From: a virus
IMG/VR virus record: IMGVR_UViG_3300027733_000100
Span: 1-39,891 of that record
Direction: 5' to 3' (one strand)
Length of the DNA stretch: 39,891 nucleotides
Shown one piece after another: positions 18,136-26,852 of the stretch. Under the pieces are notes generated by a model that ran no database searches, was not told where the DNA came from, and saw only the letters and a list, made by a program, of their open reading frames with translations. The stretch's first letter is position 1. Every line of letters starts with the position of its first letter. The position numbers and the translations under genes were made by a program.

Positions 18136-21100
18136 ATGAGTGATAATAAAAAGAAGGTAGACCCTGAAGTTATTGAGAATTTTTTACATGGTAGTAACCC
18201 TAAAAAATACGTTGTAAGTATCGAAGCTAGTTACAATCAGCCATTTGTACACCTTATTATAAACGACCCTGATGAGGGTAAAAAAATAGAGAAACATAAG
18301 TTCCAACCGTTTTTATGGTTTAAACATGATGTTACGGAAATAATGTATGAGGGCAAGAGAAGTAAAATTATCGCGGCTAGAGAAAAGCACAATATCAAGA
18401 TAAAAGCCCTTAGAACACACCACGATAATGGTGATGTACCCCAAAGATTAGAAAACGGATATAAATACATTGCTCAATGTAAGGGGTCTTATAATAATTT
18501 AATACAATTTTTTAAGGAGGGTGGTATTGATGTTTTTGATAAAAAATATTCAAAACTATTTTTCATGTTCTCACCTGTTGAACAATTTATGATTCAATCA
18601 GGTATTAGGTTGTTTAAGGGTATGGAAGATTATAATGACCTACATCGTTTTCAATTTGACTTGGAGACAGAGGGGTTGTTGGGTTCTAAAAATGCAATAT
18701 TCCAAATAGGAATGAAAGACAATAGGGGTTTTGAATACGTGTTAGAAACAACTGGTGATACACATAAAGAAAGAAGAGATTCAGAAAGAAAAAATTTAAA
18801 AACTTTTTTTAAAGTTATTAATCATCTTAAACCCGACATCATTAGTGGTTATAACTCAGAGTCTTTTGACTGGAAATTTATTATTGATACCTGCAAAAGA
18901 TTGTATATATCGGCAAATGATATTGCGATAACGCTGGACGGGGAAACCCCACTGAAAAGAAAACCTGCAATGCTTAAGCTAGGTAATGAGCAAGAGACTT
19001 TTGAACAAACGTACATGTGGGGTTATAATATCATCGATATTGCTCACTCTGTTCGTAGAGCACAGGCTATTAATTCAGATATTAAAAGTTGGGGGTTAAA
19101 GTACATCACAAAATATTCTGATGTTGCAAAACCAAATCGGGTATACGTCGCTGGTGATAAAATACATTCAACATGGTCTGACAAAGAAAGCAAATACGCA
19201 TTAAACGATACCAACGGAGATTATTACAAGATATCAGATAGAATGCCGTTAAAAGAAGGGTATGAAGAGGTTGGTGGTGATTATATTGTTAAGAGATATC
19301 TATTAGATGACCTTTGGGAAACGGAGCAGATTGATAATATATTTAATCAGGCCGCATTTTTGATTTCTAAACTGTTACCAACAACATATAGTAGAAGTTC
19401 TACTATGGGTACCGCTAGTCAGTGGAAATTAATCATGGCCGCTTGGTCATATGAAAATGAATTGGCAATTCCAGAGACTGAACCAAAAAGAGAATTTACT
19501 GGTGGTCTTTCTAGGTTGCTTGAAGTGGGTTATGCTAGGAATGTTGTTAAACTTGATTATGCTGCTCTTTATCCTAAAACAGAGATAACATGGGGTATTT
19601 TTCCAGATTTAGATATTAGTGGTGTTATGGAAGGGTTGTTAACATACATTGTTGATACCCGTGATAAGTTTAAATTTCTTACGTCAGAAGAAAAAGATAT
19701 TGTTAAAGGGCTTCGAAAACTTATTGAAAACACTCTCGGTGATGGTTTGGAAAACCATACAAAAGAAATCAAAAAACACAAAGCTTTGGCTGGTCTTTAT
19801 GACAAAAAACAATTGCCGTTAAAGATATTAGCTAACTCTTGGTTCGGTGCTTATGGTGCCCCGTATATTTTTAACTGGGGTGATACAAACTGTGCAGAAG
19901 AAACTACTTGTCGTGGTCGTCAGTATCTTAGATTGATGGTTAGGCATTTTAGTGAGAAATATGGTTTTAAAGCGCTTGTTGGTGATACGGATGGTTTCAA
20001 CTTTTCGTTCCCTGATAATATTAATGATATTAAATATTTAGCTAGGGGCTCACATTGGAAAACAGAAAAAAATGCTGGTGTTGAATTAGTTGGGTTAGAG
20101 GCAGTGTTGGCCGAGTTTAATGAAAATTATATGATTGGTAGGATGGGTTTAGATATTGATGATATTTGTAATTCAACGATTAACTTTTCTAGAAAGAACT
20201 ACGCAAATGATATAGGTGGTAAAATTAAGTTTGTTGGTAACTCTATCAAGTCTAAAAAGATGCCTGTATATATCGAAGATTTTTTAGATAAGGCGATTAG
20301 GTTATTGCTTGATGGTAAGGGTAAGGAATTCATCACCCATTATCATGACTATGTAGATAAGATTTATAACTTCAACATACCGCTAGTTAAAATTGCATCT
20401 AAATCAAAAGTTAAATGTTCTATTTCTGAATATAAGGCTAAAGCGAATAAGAAAAATAAAGCTGGCAATCCAATGCCTAAACAGGCGCACATGGAATTGG
20501 CACTTAAACATGATTTAAATGTTAATCTTGGTGATACAATTTATTATGTTAATACAGGTAAGGGTAAAACGCAGGGTGATATAAAGACTTTGAATAAGTC
20601 TAAGATGACAAAAAAAGAATTGGAAACGTATTTTAATGCTAATGGTCATTACCCTAAGTTTGAAACGGAAATACAAATCAATTGTCAATTAATTGACACA
20701 TTAGTTGTTGATTCAAACCTAGAAATGATTAAAGAGATTGAAACACTTAAAAAGTTATTGGTAGGTGTTGCTGATGAAGATAAAATAAACGAAATCAATT
20801 CACAAATTGAACAGATTGAATCTGGATTGTTAACTGATGATTATAATGTTGCAAAATATTTGGAATCATTTAATAAAAAAGTTAAACCACTATTAGTTTG
20901 TTTTCATTCTGATATTAGAGATAGGATATTATTGACAATTAAAAAGGATAAGAAAACTAAACTTGAAAAGTTAACAGATAAAAATATATTCACGGAAGAG
21001 CAATGTACGCTTGTATCAGGTATGCCAAATAAACCAACAGACCAAGATACCTACGAAGAACTTATGACAATGGAAGATAAAGAAATAAGATTCTGGGATT

Positions 21101-21828
21101 CTGTTAATAAAGTACCAAATAATATGGATGAAAATGATTGGTACGCAACTAGAGATGACTATCGTCAAAGAATGATTATTGAAAGAGAAAATGGTATTAA
21201 GTTTGAATTAGATAGATTAGATAGTATCTTTAAACAAATGGAAATTAATGAATTAGATGATGTTTCCGAAAAGTTAATTCTACCAAAAGAGATATTAATC
21301 ATCGCAACGGTTAATGAGGGTGGATATTTTATTTCTAGAAAATGGGGTGCTCAATTATACCATGTTAATGAAATGTTTAAATATGAGAATGAGGCGATTG
21401 AAAGAAGTTATTGGTATAAAAACACCAACAAACATTCTGATAATAGATACGAATTATGGTTGGAATACAAATCGGAGCAATCGATAGAAATAGGTTTGGG
21501 TGGCGAACAATTGTCTAGTGAAGATATCCTTTCATTAAAAGAAAATATAGCACCGATTGAAACACAGTTAAAATTAAAACCCGTTAAACAAAAGAAAGAA
21601 ACTGAAGAGGATGATGATGGTGACGAAGAAGACGAAGAAGACGATACCGAAGAATTAGATGTTACAGATGAATTTATTCCAGAACTTGAAAGGATTCATT
21701 TTGAAATCGAAACGAAAAGTTTTACACCTGATACCGAGCCAGCTGCTGAGGTTGATTATGTTAAAGTGCTGATGGAAAGCCTAAAAACAGAAAGAGATGA
21801 AATAGAAGATGATGAATGGAACTTTTAA
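18136..21828 (+). CDS. Family B DNA polymerase with 3'-5' exonuclease
   Basis: This 1230-residue protein is the replicative polymerase. Exonuclease motifs are complete: Exo I FDLETEG (D175, E177), Exo II SGYNSESFD (N240, D245) and Exo III YLLDD (Y388, D392). Polymerase motifs are complete: motif A LDYAALYP (D474), motif B KILANSWFGAYG (K563, N567) and motif C VGDTDG (D617, D619). All are in the usual order. Compared with T4 gp43 (898 residues) it has a C-terminal region of several hundred extra residues. That region includes a predicted coiled-coil stretch at about 890-940 and a very acidic segment near residues 1150-1180, possibly for binding clamp or other replisome partners. It has its own promoter and ends at a hairpin shared with the opposing operon. 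No intein is seen. Confidence 0.95.
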   Translation: MSDNKKKVDPEVIENFLHGSNPKKYVVSIEASYNQPFVHLIINDPDEGKKIEKHKFQPFLWFKHDVTEIMYEGKRSKIIAAREKHNIKIKALRTHHDNGDVPQRLENGYKYIAQCKGSYNNLIQFFKEGGIDVFDKKYSKLFFMFSPVEQFMIQSGIRLFKGMEDYNDLHRFQFDLETEGLLGSKNAIFQIGMKDNRGFEYVLETTGDTHKERRDSERKNLKTFFKVINHLKPDIISGYNSESFDWKFIIDTCKRLYISANDIAITLDGETPLKRKPAMLKLGNEQETFEQTYMWGYNIIDIAHSVRRAQAINSDIKSWGLKYITKYSDVAKPNRVYVAGDKIHSTWSDKESKYALNDTNGDYYKISDRMPLKEGYEEVGGDYIVKRYLLDDLWETEQIDNIFNQAAFLISKLLPTTYSRSSTMGTASQWKLIMAAWSYENELAIPETEPKREFTGGLSRLLEVGYARNVVKLDYAALYPKTEITWGIFPDLDISGVMEGLLTYIVDTRDKFKFLTSEEKDIVKGLRKLIENTLGDGLENHTKEIKKHKALAGLYDKKQLPLKILANSWFGAYGAPYIFNWGDTNCAEETTCRGRQYLRLMVRHFSEKYGFKALVGDTDGFNFSFPDNINDIKYLARGSHWKTEKNAGVELVGLEAVLAEFNENYMIGRMGLDIDDICNSTINFSRKNYANDIGGKIKFVGNSIKSKKMPVYIEDFLDKAIRLLLDGKGKEFITHYHDYVDKIYNFNIPLVKIASKSKVKCSISEYKAKANKKNKAGNPMPKQAHMELALKHDLNVNLGDTIYYVNTGKGKTQGDIKTLNKSKMTKKELETYFNANGHYPKFETEIQINCQLIDTLVVDSNLEMIKEIETLKKLLVGVADEDKINEINSQIEQIESGLLTDDYNVAKYLESFNKKVKPLLVCFHSDIRDRILLTIKKDKKTKLEKLTDKNIFTEEQCTLVSGMPNKPTDQDTYEELMTMEDKEIRFWDSVNKVPNNMDENDWYATRDDYRQRMIIERENGIKFELDRLDSIFKQMEINELDDVSEKLILPKEILIIATVNEGGYFISRKWGAQLYHVNEMFKYENEAIERSYWYKNTNKHSDNRYELWLEYKSEQSIEIGLGGEQLSSEDILSLKENIAPIETQLKLKPVKQKKETEEDDDGDEEDEEDDTEELDVTDEFIPELERIHFEIETKSFTPDTEPAAEVDYVKVLMESLKTERDEIEDDEWNF

Positions 21829-21833
21829 TAAAA

Positions 21834-21856
21834 AATGGGAGGCATTGCCTCCCATT
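21834..21856. terminator. Bidirectional terminator between convergent genes
   Basis: AATGGGAGGC pairs with GCCTCCCATT over 10 bases around an ATT loop. On the minus strand it is followed by a T-run (TTTTTTATT counting the stem end); on the plus strand by a weaker AATATTTT. It lies in the 34-base gap between the stop codons of the polymerase and the neck protein genes. Confidence 0.88.
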
Positions 21857-21862
21857 AATATT

Positions 21863-23011
21863 TTAATACACCCAGAAACCTAGTGGTCTATATTTTAATT
21901 GTTTATTTAAAAACTCTGACTCATTTGCAGCTCTTTCAAGTTGTTTTGTAGATGAAAGTCTATCAAGTCTTGCGTCCAGCCTTTCTAAAACAGCCTTTCT
22001 TTCGTCGTTACCTTCACTAATAAGTGTTTCATAGTCCATTGTTCTTTCTGCCTCTGGTGGACCTACAATACCGCCAAACTTACCTCTTACTCTACCTAGC
22101 GCTCTCTTTGCTTCAGCAATAAATAATTGTCTGATAAGAGTTTTAGTTGGTTCGTTAAATGTTGAATAATCTAATTTTGAAAGTGGTACTTCGTTTGGTA
22201 ATTTAATGATATCTGGATTGTCTCTTCTGCATTCGTCTACGTTTGCGCCATCTGTATCATAATAGTGATACCATACTTGACAACCAGATAAGTTAATTGA
22301 GTTTCCGACACCACCAATACCTTGACCAAATGATAGTCTTGAGCCAGGTGTACTTAGGAGATGTAATAATTTTGTACCATTAGGGCCAGCGGTTATTTTA
22401 TATACTAATTCGCTTCTTACAATTCTATTTTTAAGATTCATATCCGAAGCTGTTAATAATATATCAAAAGCTGGGGATATATAGTATCCGCTTCTACCGC
22501 CACCAGTACCTGTACCAGCTGTGCCGTATCCTCCACCCATTTGTGCAAAACCACCACCAAAACCGTAGTCAATACCACCATAGTTTGCTAATAGTGCTTG
22601 GCTAATGGCTGTTGGTGTTAACCAAAGAACTTCGTTTATTTCTCTGTTTGCAGGAATTTGATATACTTGTCTACCTTCTTCAAGTTCAACATAATCCTTT
22701 TTTAATTCCCATGGACCAGCTGCTTGTAGTCCAACTTGTTTTGAGTACGCGTATGTATATTGTGTTACAAAATCAAATGACCTAACGCTAAGAGCAAATG
22801 CCATATCGATTGTATCGATGTTTTTACCAAGTATTGATAACCATTGATGTTCTACGAGCCATTCTTGAACATATTGGGCATAATCCTCTACGGCTATGTC
22901 CAATAAGGTACACAGTTGGTCGTCTGTCATTTCTATTTGACGAATAGGTGCGCCAACTGAATGTCTAAATTGTGTGAATAATCTTTCACGGTCTTCTGAG
23001 CTAACTGACAT
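21863..23011 (-). CDS. Probable neck protein, T4 gp13-like
   Basis: This protein has 382 residues. The N-terminus (FRHSVGAPIRQIEMTDDQ, then LLDIAVEDYAQYVQEW) follows the pattern seen in gp13-type neck proteins of T4-like phages (G-x-P-x-x-x-I-x-[VM]-x-x-x-Q-x-x-x-x-[IL]-x-x-A). A glycine-rich segment at about 152-178 (GFGGGFAQMGGGYGTAGTG) is probably a flexible loop. Residues 285-320 contain 'LIRQLFIAEAKRALGRVRGKFGG', and the C-terminus is a helical, charged segment ending GFWVY. T4 gp13 is about 309 residues, so this is longer. In T4, gp13 with gp14 seals the filled head before tail joining. It is transcribed leftward, last gene after the SNF2-type helicase and glutaredoxin. Other portal-adjacent proteins remain possible. 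Confidence 0.6.
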   Translation of the reverse strand: MSVSSEDRERLFTQFRHSVGAPIRQIEMTDDQLCTLLDIAVEDYAQYVQEWLVEHQWLSILGKNIDTIDMAFALSVRSFDFVTQYTYAYSKQVGLQAAGPWELKKDYVELEEGRQVYQIPANREINEVLWLTPTAISQALLANYGGIDYGFGGGFAQMGGGYGTAGTGTGGGRSGYYISPAFDILLTASDMNLKNRIVRSELVYKITAGPNGTKLLHLLSTPGSRLSFGQGIGGVGNSINLSGCQVWYHYYDTDGANVDECRRDNPDIIKLPNEVPLSKLDYSTFNEPTKTLIRQLFIAEAKRALGRVRGKFGGIVGPPEAERTMDYETLISEGNDERKAVLERLDARLDRLSSTKQLERAANESEFLNKQLKYRPLGFWVY

Positions 23012-23015
23012 ATTT

Positions 23016-23045
23016 GTTATTTTCTTATAAATATTTGAAAATAAC
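23016..23045 (-). promoter_or_regulatory. Hairpin in the leader of the gp13-like gene
   Basis: A perfect 9-base inverted repeat (GTTATTTTC / GAAAATAAC) with a 12-base loop sits four bases before the start codon. No T-run follows, so it is not a terminator. The loop holds the AATATTTAT box. In RNA it could hinder initiation; in DNA it could be a binding site. Confidence 0.4.
23027..23035 (-). promoter_or_regulatory. AATATTTAT box before gp13-like gene
   Basis: Exact copy of the recurrent box on the coding strand, 15 bases before the ATG at 23011. It would allow separate transcription of the neck gene from the two upstream genes. Confidence 0.45.
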
Positions 23046-23048
23046 GAA

Positions 23049-23312
23049 TTAAACTAAAAACTTCTTAGTTAAATCGGCAGCTTCTCGAATTGACCTGAAA
23101 CTAGTATGTGGGATAAGAATTTGTGGACCAATTTTAACCATTGGTACATCATCACATTTTGCTACTTCATATAGCTTATTAAATTCAGGTTCGTTTTCTG
23201 GTTTGTTAACATCAACCTCAACAAATTCAACACCTTCATTTATAAAAATTTCTTTTAGTTCTGCACAATATGGGCAGTTTTCAACAGTATATAATCTAAC
23301 CATTGTCTTCAT
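23049..23312 (-). CDS. Glutaredoxin
   Basis: This protein has 87 residues with a thioredoxin fold: the first strand MVRLYTVENCPYC carries the dithiol active site C13-P14-Y15-C16, and VPMVKIG near residue 56 holds the cis-proline that binds glutathione or a partner thiol. It is the usual length for phage and bacterial glutaredoxins. Phage glutaredoxins typically reduce ribonucleotide reductase. The start overlaps the end of the helicase gene by 17 bases (or by 8 if the ATG three codons later is used), so the two are translationally coupled. No ribonucleotide reductase is in this window. Confidence 0.9.
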   Translation of the reverse strand: MKTMVRLYTVENCPYCAELKEIFINEGVEFVEVDVNKPENEPEFNKLYEVAKCDDVPMVKIGPQILIPHTSFRSIREAADLTKKFLV

Positions 23313-25143
23313 CGATTAATTTATTTGTCATTATTTCAATTATTTCTTCTTCAGATAATTGATTATCACCTATGATTGTAGATATGATATCTTTTTTTGT
23401 TCTAAGTGTTTCCCACATTCTAGTTGATATTGTATCTTCAAATAATTGATAGTAAACATTTACGTTATTATTTTGTCCAATTCTATATGCTCTGTCTTCG
23501 GCTTGTTCGTTGCTGCCTGGCACCCAATCAAATGAATTAAAGACAACAAAATTAGCTTTTGTTAATGTGATACCAACACCAGCCGATTTTATATTACCAA
23601 TAAATACTTTAATTTTATCATTGTTTTGAAAATCATCAACCGAACGTTGTTTTTGTTTATCATTCATGGGCCCATTATGTGTTACGCATAATTTACCAAA
23701 ATGTTCAGCCAGTTCATTTAGTTCGTCGGTAAAACTAGTAAATATAATAACTTTTTTACCTGTTTCTAATATGTTTTCAACCATCTCGATAGTTTGTGGG
23801 ATGGCTTCAATAGCAATAAACTTTCTTAAAAGAATTAGTTCAACCAAATCTCTTTGTATTGAACCTTTTTTCTTTTCAGCTTTTCTTTTATCTAAATAAT
23901 CTTCCCAAAGTCTATCGTACTCGTCCCAACCTTTATCGGATAATTGATGGTACATAGGTGTAATAACTTTATCTGGCATATCTAACACATTCTCTTTCAA
24001 TCTTCTAAGTATTAAATTTTTTGTTTTTGCTGCTAATTCGTCTAGGTTTGATGCTCCGTCTGTTAACCATATTTGTTTTCTTTGTCCGTTTTTTAATGTT
24101 CTAAAGAATTTTCTTGCATCGCAATATCTGGTTGCAAAATATTGCCAATTATCCGCTATTGGTGATTTAATTATCTTTAATAAGTTAAAGAAGTCCATTG
24201 GTCTATTGGCCACAGGTGTTCCTGTTAATAACCAAACTCTTTCAATATTATGGTTAACAACCAAGTCGACCATTATTTCACCACGAATGCTTTTATTGTT
24301 TTTTAAGTAATGTGCTTCATCTACAATAACAAGGTCAAACTTTGCATTTACTATGTGTCTATTATATTCTAATACTGGGTCGGTATCTTTTTTCTTTTTA
24401 CCGTCACCTAGTGTATGAAAGTTTTTAAGGATGTCATAATTAATGATAGTAAATTTTGCGTTTTGCCATTTTCTACCCTCAACGATAGCGACGTCGTCAC
24501 AAAATACATTTATTTCTCGTTTCCAATTTATTTTAACAGCTGAGGGGCAAACAACAAGTATGTTTTTAGCACCGCTTTCTAGCGCTGCAATGATTGATTG
24601 TATTGACTTGCCCAATCCCATATCGTCAGCTAGGATACTACCGTTTCTAGATAATAAAAATTTTATACCTTCTTCTTGATGTTTGTATAATTGTTTTCCT
24701 GTTTTCTTTAAAACGTCATTATATTTATCAAAATTTACATCTATATCTATTTTTTCATAATATGGGTCGTCTAAAACTTGTGTTTTTGGTAACCAATACA
24801 TTTTTGATTCTGTTTGGTTTCTTTTTAGCTTACCATATATGTGAAATGTTTTTTCGTTTTCTGCTAAAATATATTCAATCAATACTCTTTCAGGTAAAAA
24901 AGATAGTTCTTCTTTTTTTTGTAGTTCTTCACCTAAGAAAGGTGTGATATTTACAACTTTATTTATCGGTATAGGTTCCTTTTGATGGTTGTCAATAATG
25001 TATTTTATTTGCGTTTCCGTTAATGTAATTTTTTTATTTTTTAAATATTCCTTTTTCATTTTGCGAATATACGGATTTATACCAGAATATTCTTCCAATA
25101 AGTTAAGTGCTGAATGACCCTTGATATCGTCTAAATTAATCAA
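23296..25143 (-). CDS. SNF2-family DNA helicase/translocase
   Basis: This 615-residue protein is a superfamily 2 ATPase. Motif I is DMGLGKS (174-180), motif II DEAH (275-278), motif III LTGTP (306-310), motif V GVGITLT (522-528) and motif VI QAEDRAYRIGQ (547-557). The SNF2 subtype is clear from DMGLGKS, the 'LTGTPVANRPMDFFNLL' segment and the 'DRAYRIGQ' ending. The two-lobe core resembles SMARCAL1/ZRANB3-type annealing helicases, which remodel forks, and may fill the niche that UvsW has in T4. The start codon is TTG, since no ATG precedes residue 29. The N-terminal 30 residues and an AATATTTAT box 17 bases upstream support the TTG. It opens the leftward three-gene operon. Confidence 0.9.
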   Translation of the reverse strand: MINLDDIKGHSALNLLEEYSGINPYIRKMKKEYLKNKKITLTETQIKYIIDNHQKEPIPINKVVNITPFLGEELQKKEELSFLPERVLIEYILAENEKTFHIYGKLKRNQTESKMYWLPKTQVLDDPYYEKIDIDVNFDKYNDVLKKTGKQLYKHQEEGIKFLLSRNGSILADDMGLGKSIQSIIAALESGAKNILVVCPSAVKINWKREINVFCDDVAIVEGRKWQNAKFTIINYDILKNFHTLGDGKKKKDTDPVLEYNRHIVNAKFDLVIVDEAHYLKNNKSIRGEIMVDLVVNHNIERVWLLTGTPVANRPMDFFNLLKIIKSPIADNWQYFATRYCDARKFFRTLKNGQRKQIWLTDGASNLDELAAKTKNLILRRLKENVLDMPDKVITPMYHQLSDKGWDEYDRLWEDYLDKRKAEKKKGSIQRDLVELILLRKFIAIEAIPQTIEMVENILETGKKVIIFTSFTDELNELAEHFGKLCVTHNGPMNDKQKQRSVDDFQNNDKIKVFIGNIKSAGVGITLTKANFVVFNSFDWVPGSNEQAEDRAYRIGQNNNVNVYYQLFEDTISTRMWETLRTKKDIISTIIGDNQLSEEEIIEIMTNKLIDEDNG

Positions 25144-25160
25144 TTTGACTGTATTTTAAT

Positions 25161-25169
25161 ATAAATATT
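25161..25169 (-). promoter_or_regulatory. AATATTTAT box before helicase gene
   Basis: Exact copy on the minus strand, 17 bases before the TTG start at 25143. With the copy at 25233 it forms a divergent pair in the 109-base gap between opposite operons. Confidence 0.5.
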
Positions 25170-25232
25170 ATATTACTAATATAATAAAATATCAAATAAA
25201 ATCAAGTACTTAAGAATATTTAACCTAATCTA

Positions 25233-25241
25233 AATATTTAT
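25233..25241 (+). promoter_or_regulatory. AATATTTAT box before structural operon
   Basis: Exact copy 11 bases before the ATG at 25253. It is followed by GAATA, giving TATGAATA, one mismatch from the T4 late promoter TATAAATA. It is the likely start of the long rightward structural transcript. Confidence 0.5.
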
Positions 25242-25252
25242 GAATAAAAGAT

Positions 25253-25774
25253 ATGGTAAACTCTAAAATAACACCAATAACGCGAATAAACAAGTTTTTT
25301 TCTGGTGAAGATTTTGAACTAGAAGTTAGTATGAGTAGAGAAGCTATTGAAGGTGATGGTAATTTTACCGTTATTCTTTATAGAGTTGATAGAGAGATGA
25401 CTCAGTATGATGATTTGTATACCGAAGCAACCAAAGATGGTATTAGATTTTTACCACCAATTGAGCTTAAGGTAATACCAATAATGGCGGAACCAGAAAA
25501 TAGAACCTATAACCCAAATGGTTCGGCTAGATATTTACTAGATGGACCATTAACATTCGGTATTTATGATGCTCAGCTTACCGAACAAAAAATTGATATT
25601 CTTTATGGTGATTATATCGGATATCCAGTAACTGAAACAAGTATAATATATTTTAGTGTATCAAATGATGGAAAAAAGAATTTTGATAACGCGCATACAA
25701 TAATGGGGTGGAAGGGTGCATTTAGAACAATTCTTTGTGCACCTGTGGATTCTTCAGAGTTTCGCGCTTTGTAA
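25253..25774 (+). CDS. Small virion protein, possibly head-tail connector
   Basis: This protein has 173 residues and I do not recognise it firmly. It is mostly beta: 'FELEVSMSREAIEGDGNFTVILYRVD', 'PIELKVIPIMAEPENRTYNPNG', 'LTFGIYDAQLTEQKIDILYGDYIGYPV', 'TSIIYFSVSND'. The 'ILYGDYIGY...IYFSVSND' hairpin resembles head-tail connector or neck proteins that form small beta barrels. Position supports this: it follows the divergent region next to a gp13-like gene and precedes the gp15-like gene by 25 bases, and in T4 genes 13, 14 and 15 are adjacent. It could therefore fill the gp14 role, although T4 gp14 is larger (256 residues). Confidence 0.55.
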   Translation: MVNSKITPITRINKFFSGEDFELEVSMSREAIEGDGNFTVILYRVDREMTQYDDLYTEATKDGIRFLPPIELKVIPIMAEPENRTYNPNGSARYLLDGPLTFGIYDAQLTEQKIDILYGDYIGYPVTETSIIYFSVSNDGKKNFDNAHTIMGWKGAFRTILCAPVDSSEFRAL

Positions 25775-25799
25775 TAAAAATTAAATTAAAAATAAAAAA

Positions 25800-26852
25800 A
25801 TGGCAGTTCCAAAAGGCTTTAGAAATAACATAAATATTAATCCAGGTAAGATTGGCCCAGAAAGAAGACAAGAAATTCTTGACGATATTGCAGACCACGG
25901 TACTTTTTTACCAAGAGGTGTTTCTGAAGAAGATATGGATGAAACATTTGTTGATTTTGTTAAAAATGAATTAGGTATTACTGTTGATGATGGAAAGGTG
26001 CCTGTATTATTTTTAACAATACAAAGATGGTCTGAATTTACAAAAACATGGCAATTTAGTGATAAGTATAACGATATACAATTACCTTTTATTACAATTG
26101 TTAGAAAACCAGATGCTCAAGTAGGTCAAAACCAAGCAGGTAATTACAATATTCCAGGAAATAGAACCTACACATACATGAAAGTTCCAACTTGGGATGG
26201 AGCTAGAAAGGGTGTTGATGTATATAAGGTACCGCAACCGACATCTGTTGATATTAGTTACGAGATTAGGATTTTTACAAATAGAATGAAGGATTTAAAT
26301 AAATTAAATTCGTTGGTTCAAAGAACATTTCAATCTAGACAAGCATACATTAATGTTAAAGGGCATCCAATGCCCGTTCATTTAGAGGGTATTAGTGACG
26401 AGAGTGATATTGATGATTTTGAAAATGCAAGATTTTATGTTCAATTATTTGATATGACATTACTTGGATATATTTTAGACGAAAATGATTTTGAGGTTAT
26501 CCCAACTATTAATAGGGTGTATACACTAATTGAGTTGGATGAAAATAAAACATTTCATAATGTTATATTTGACCCTATTGTAAAGGGGAATACCGCGACG
26601 TATACGTTTGTATTTAAACCAAGGTCTGAACCTAGGTTTTCATTTAATGCGCAATATGCTATTAGTTTTAACCAACTAATAAATGTTGAGGATATTAGCA
26701 GGATTGTAATATCAGTTAATGGTGTTGGTGTGTTTGATGGATTGACATTAACGTCACCAATAGCAATAAGTGCCAATAGCACTGTTAGTATAAGAGTATA
26801 TAAATCAAATTTAGCAACAGGTAAATTTCAATTAATCGGTAATACAATATGA
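25800..26852 (+). CDS. Tail completion/sheath terminator protein, T4 gp15-like
   Basis: This protein has 350 residues. The central part follows the gp15 plan: 'VPVLFLTIQRWSEFTKTW' then 'QLPFITIVRKPD', 'RTYTYMKVPTWDG', 'VDISYEIRIFTNRMKDLNKL', 'LVQRTFQSRQAYINVKG' and 'FYVQLFDMTLLGYIL'. T4 gp15 has the same order, with an 'IYELSIFTR' strand, a helix, an interface loop and a '...EWSLTFEVNGWMYP' strand. gp15 caps the tail tube and sheath and joins them to the neck. T4 gp15 is 272 residues; the extra about 80 C-terminal residues here form a beta domain (TATYTFVFKPRSEPRFSF ... NSTVSIRVYKS). The stop overlaps the next start (ATGA). Confidence 0.72.
   Translation: MAVPKGFRNNININPGKIGPERRQEILDDIADHGTFLPRGVSEEDMDETFVDFVKNELGITVDDGKVPVLFLTIQRWSEFTKTWQFSDKYNDIQLPFITIVRKPDAQVGQNQAGNYNIPGNRTYTYMKVPTWDGARKGVDVYKVPQPTSVDISYEIRIFTNRMKDLNKLNSLVQRTFQSRQAYINVKGHPMPVHLEGISDESDIDDFENARFYVQLFDMTLLGYILDENDFEVIPTINRVYTLIELDENKTFHNVIFDPIVKGNTATYTFVFKPRSEPRFSFNAQYAISFNQLINVEDISRIVISVNGVGVFDGLTLTSPIAISANSTVSIRVYKSNLATGKFQLIGNTI

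Noticed and set aside
18136-21828. Intein or frameshift explaining the long polymerase
   Set aside because: All exonuclease and polymerase motifs run without interruption, and no splicing motifs are visible; the extra length is at the C-terminus.
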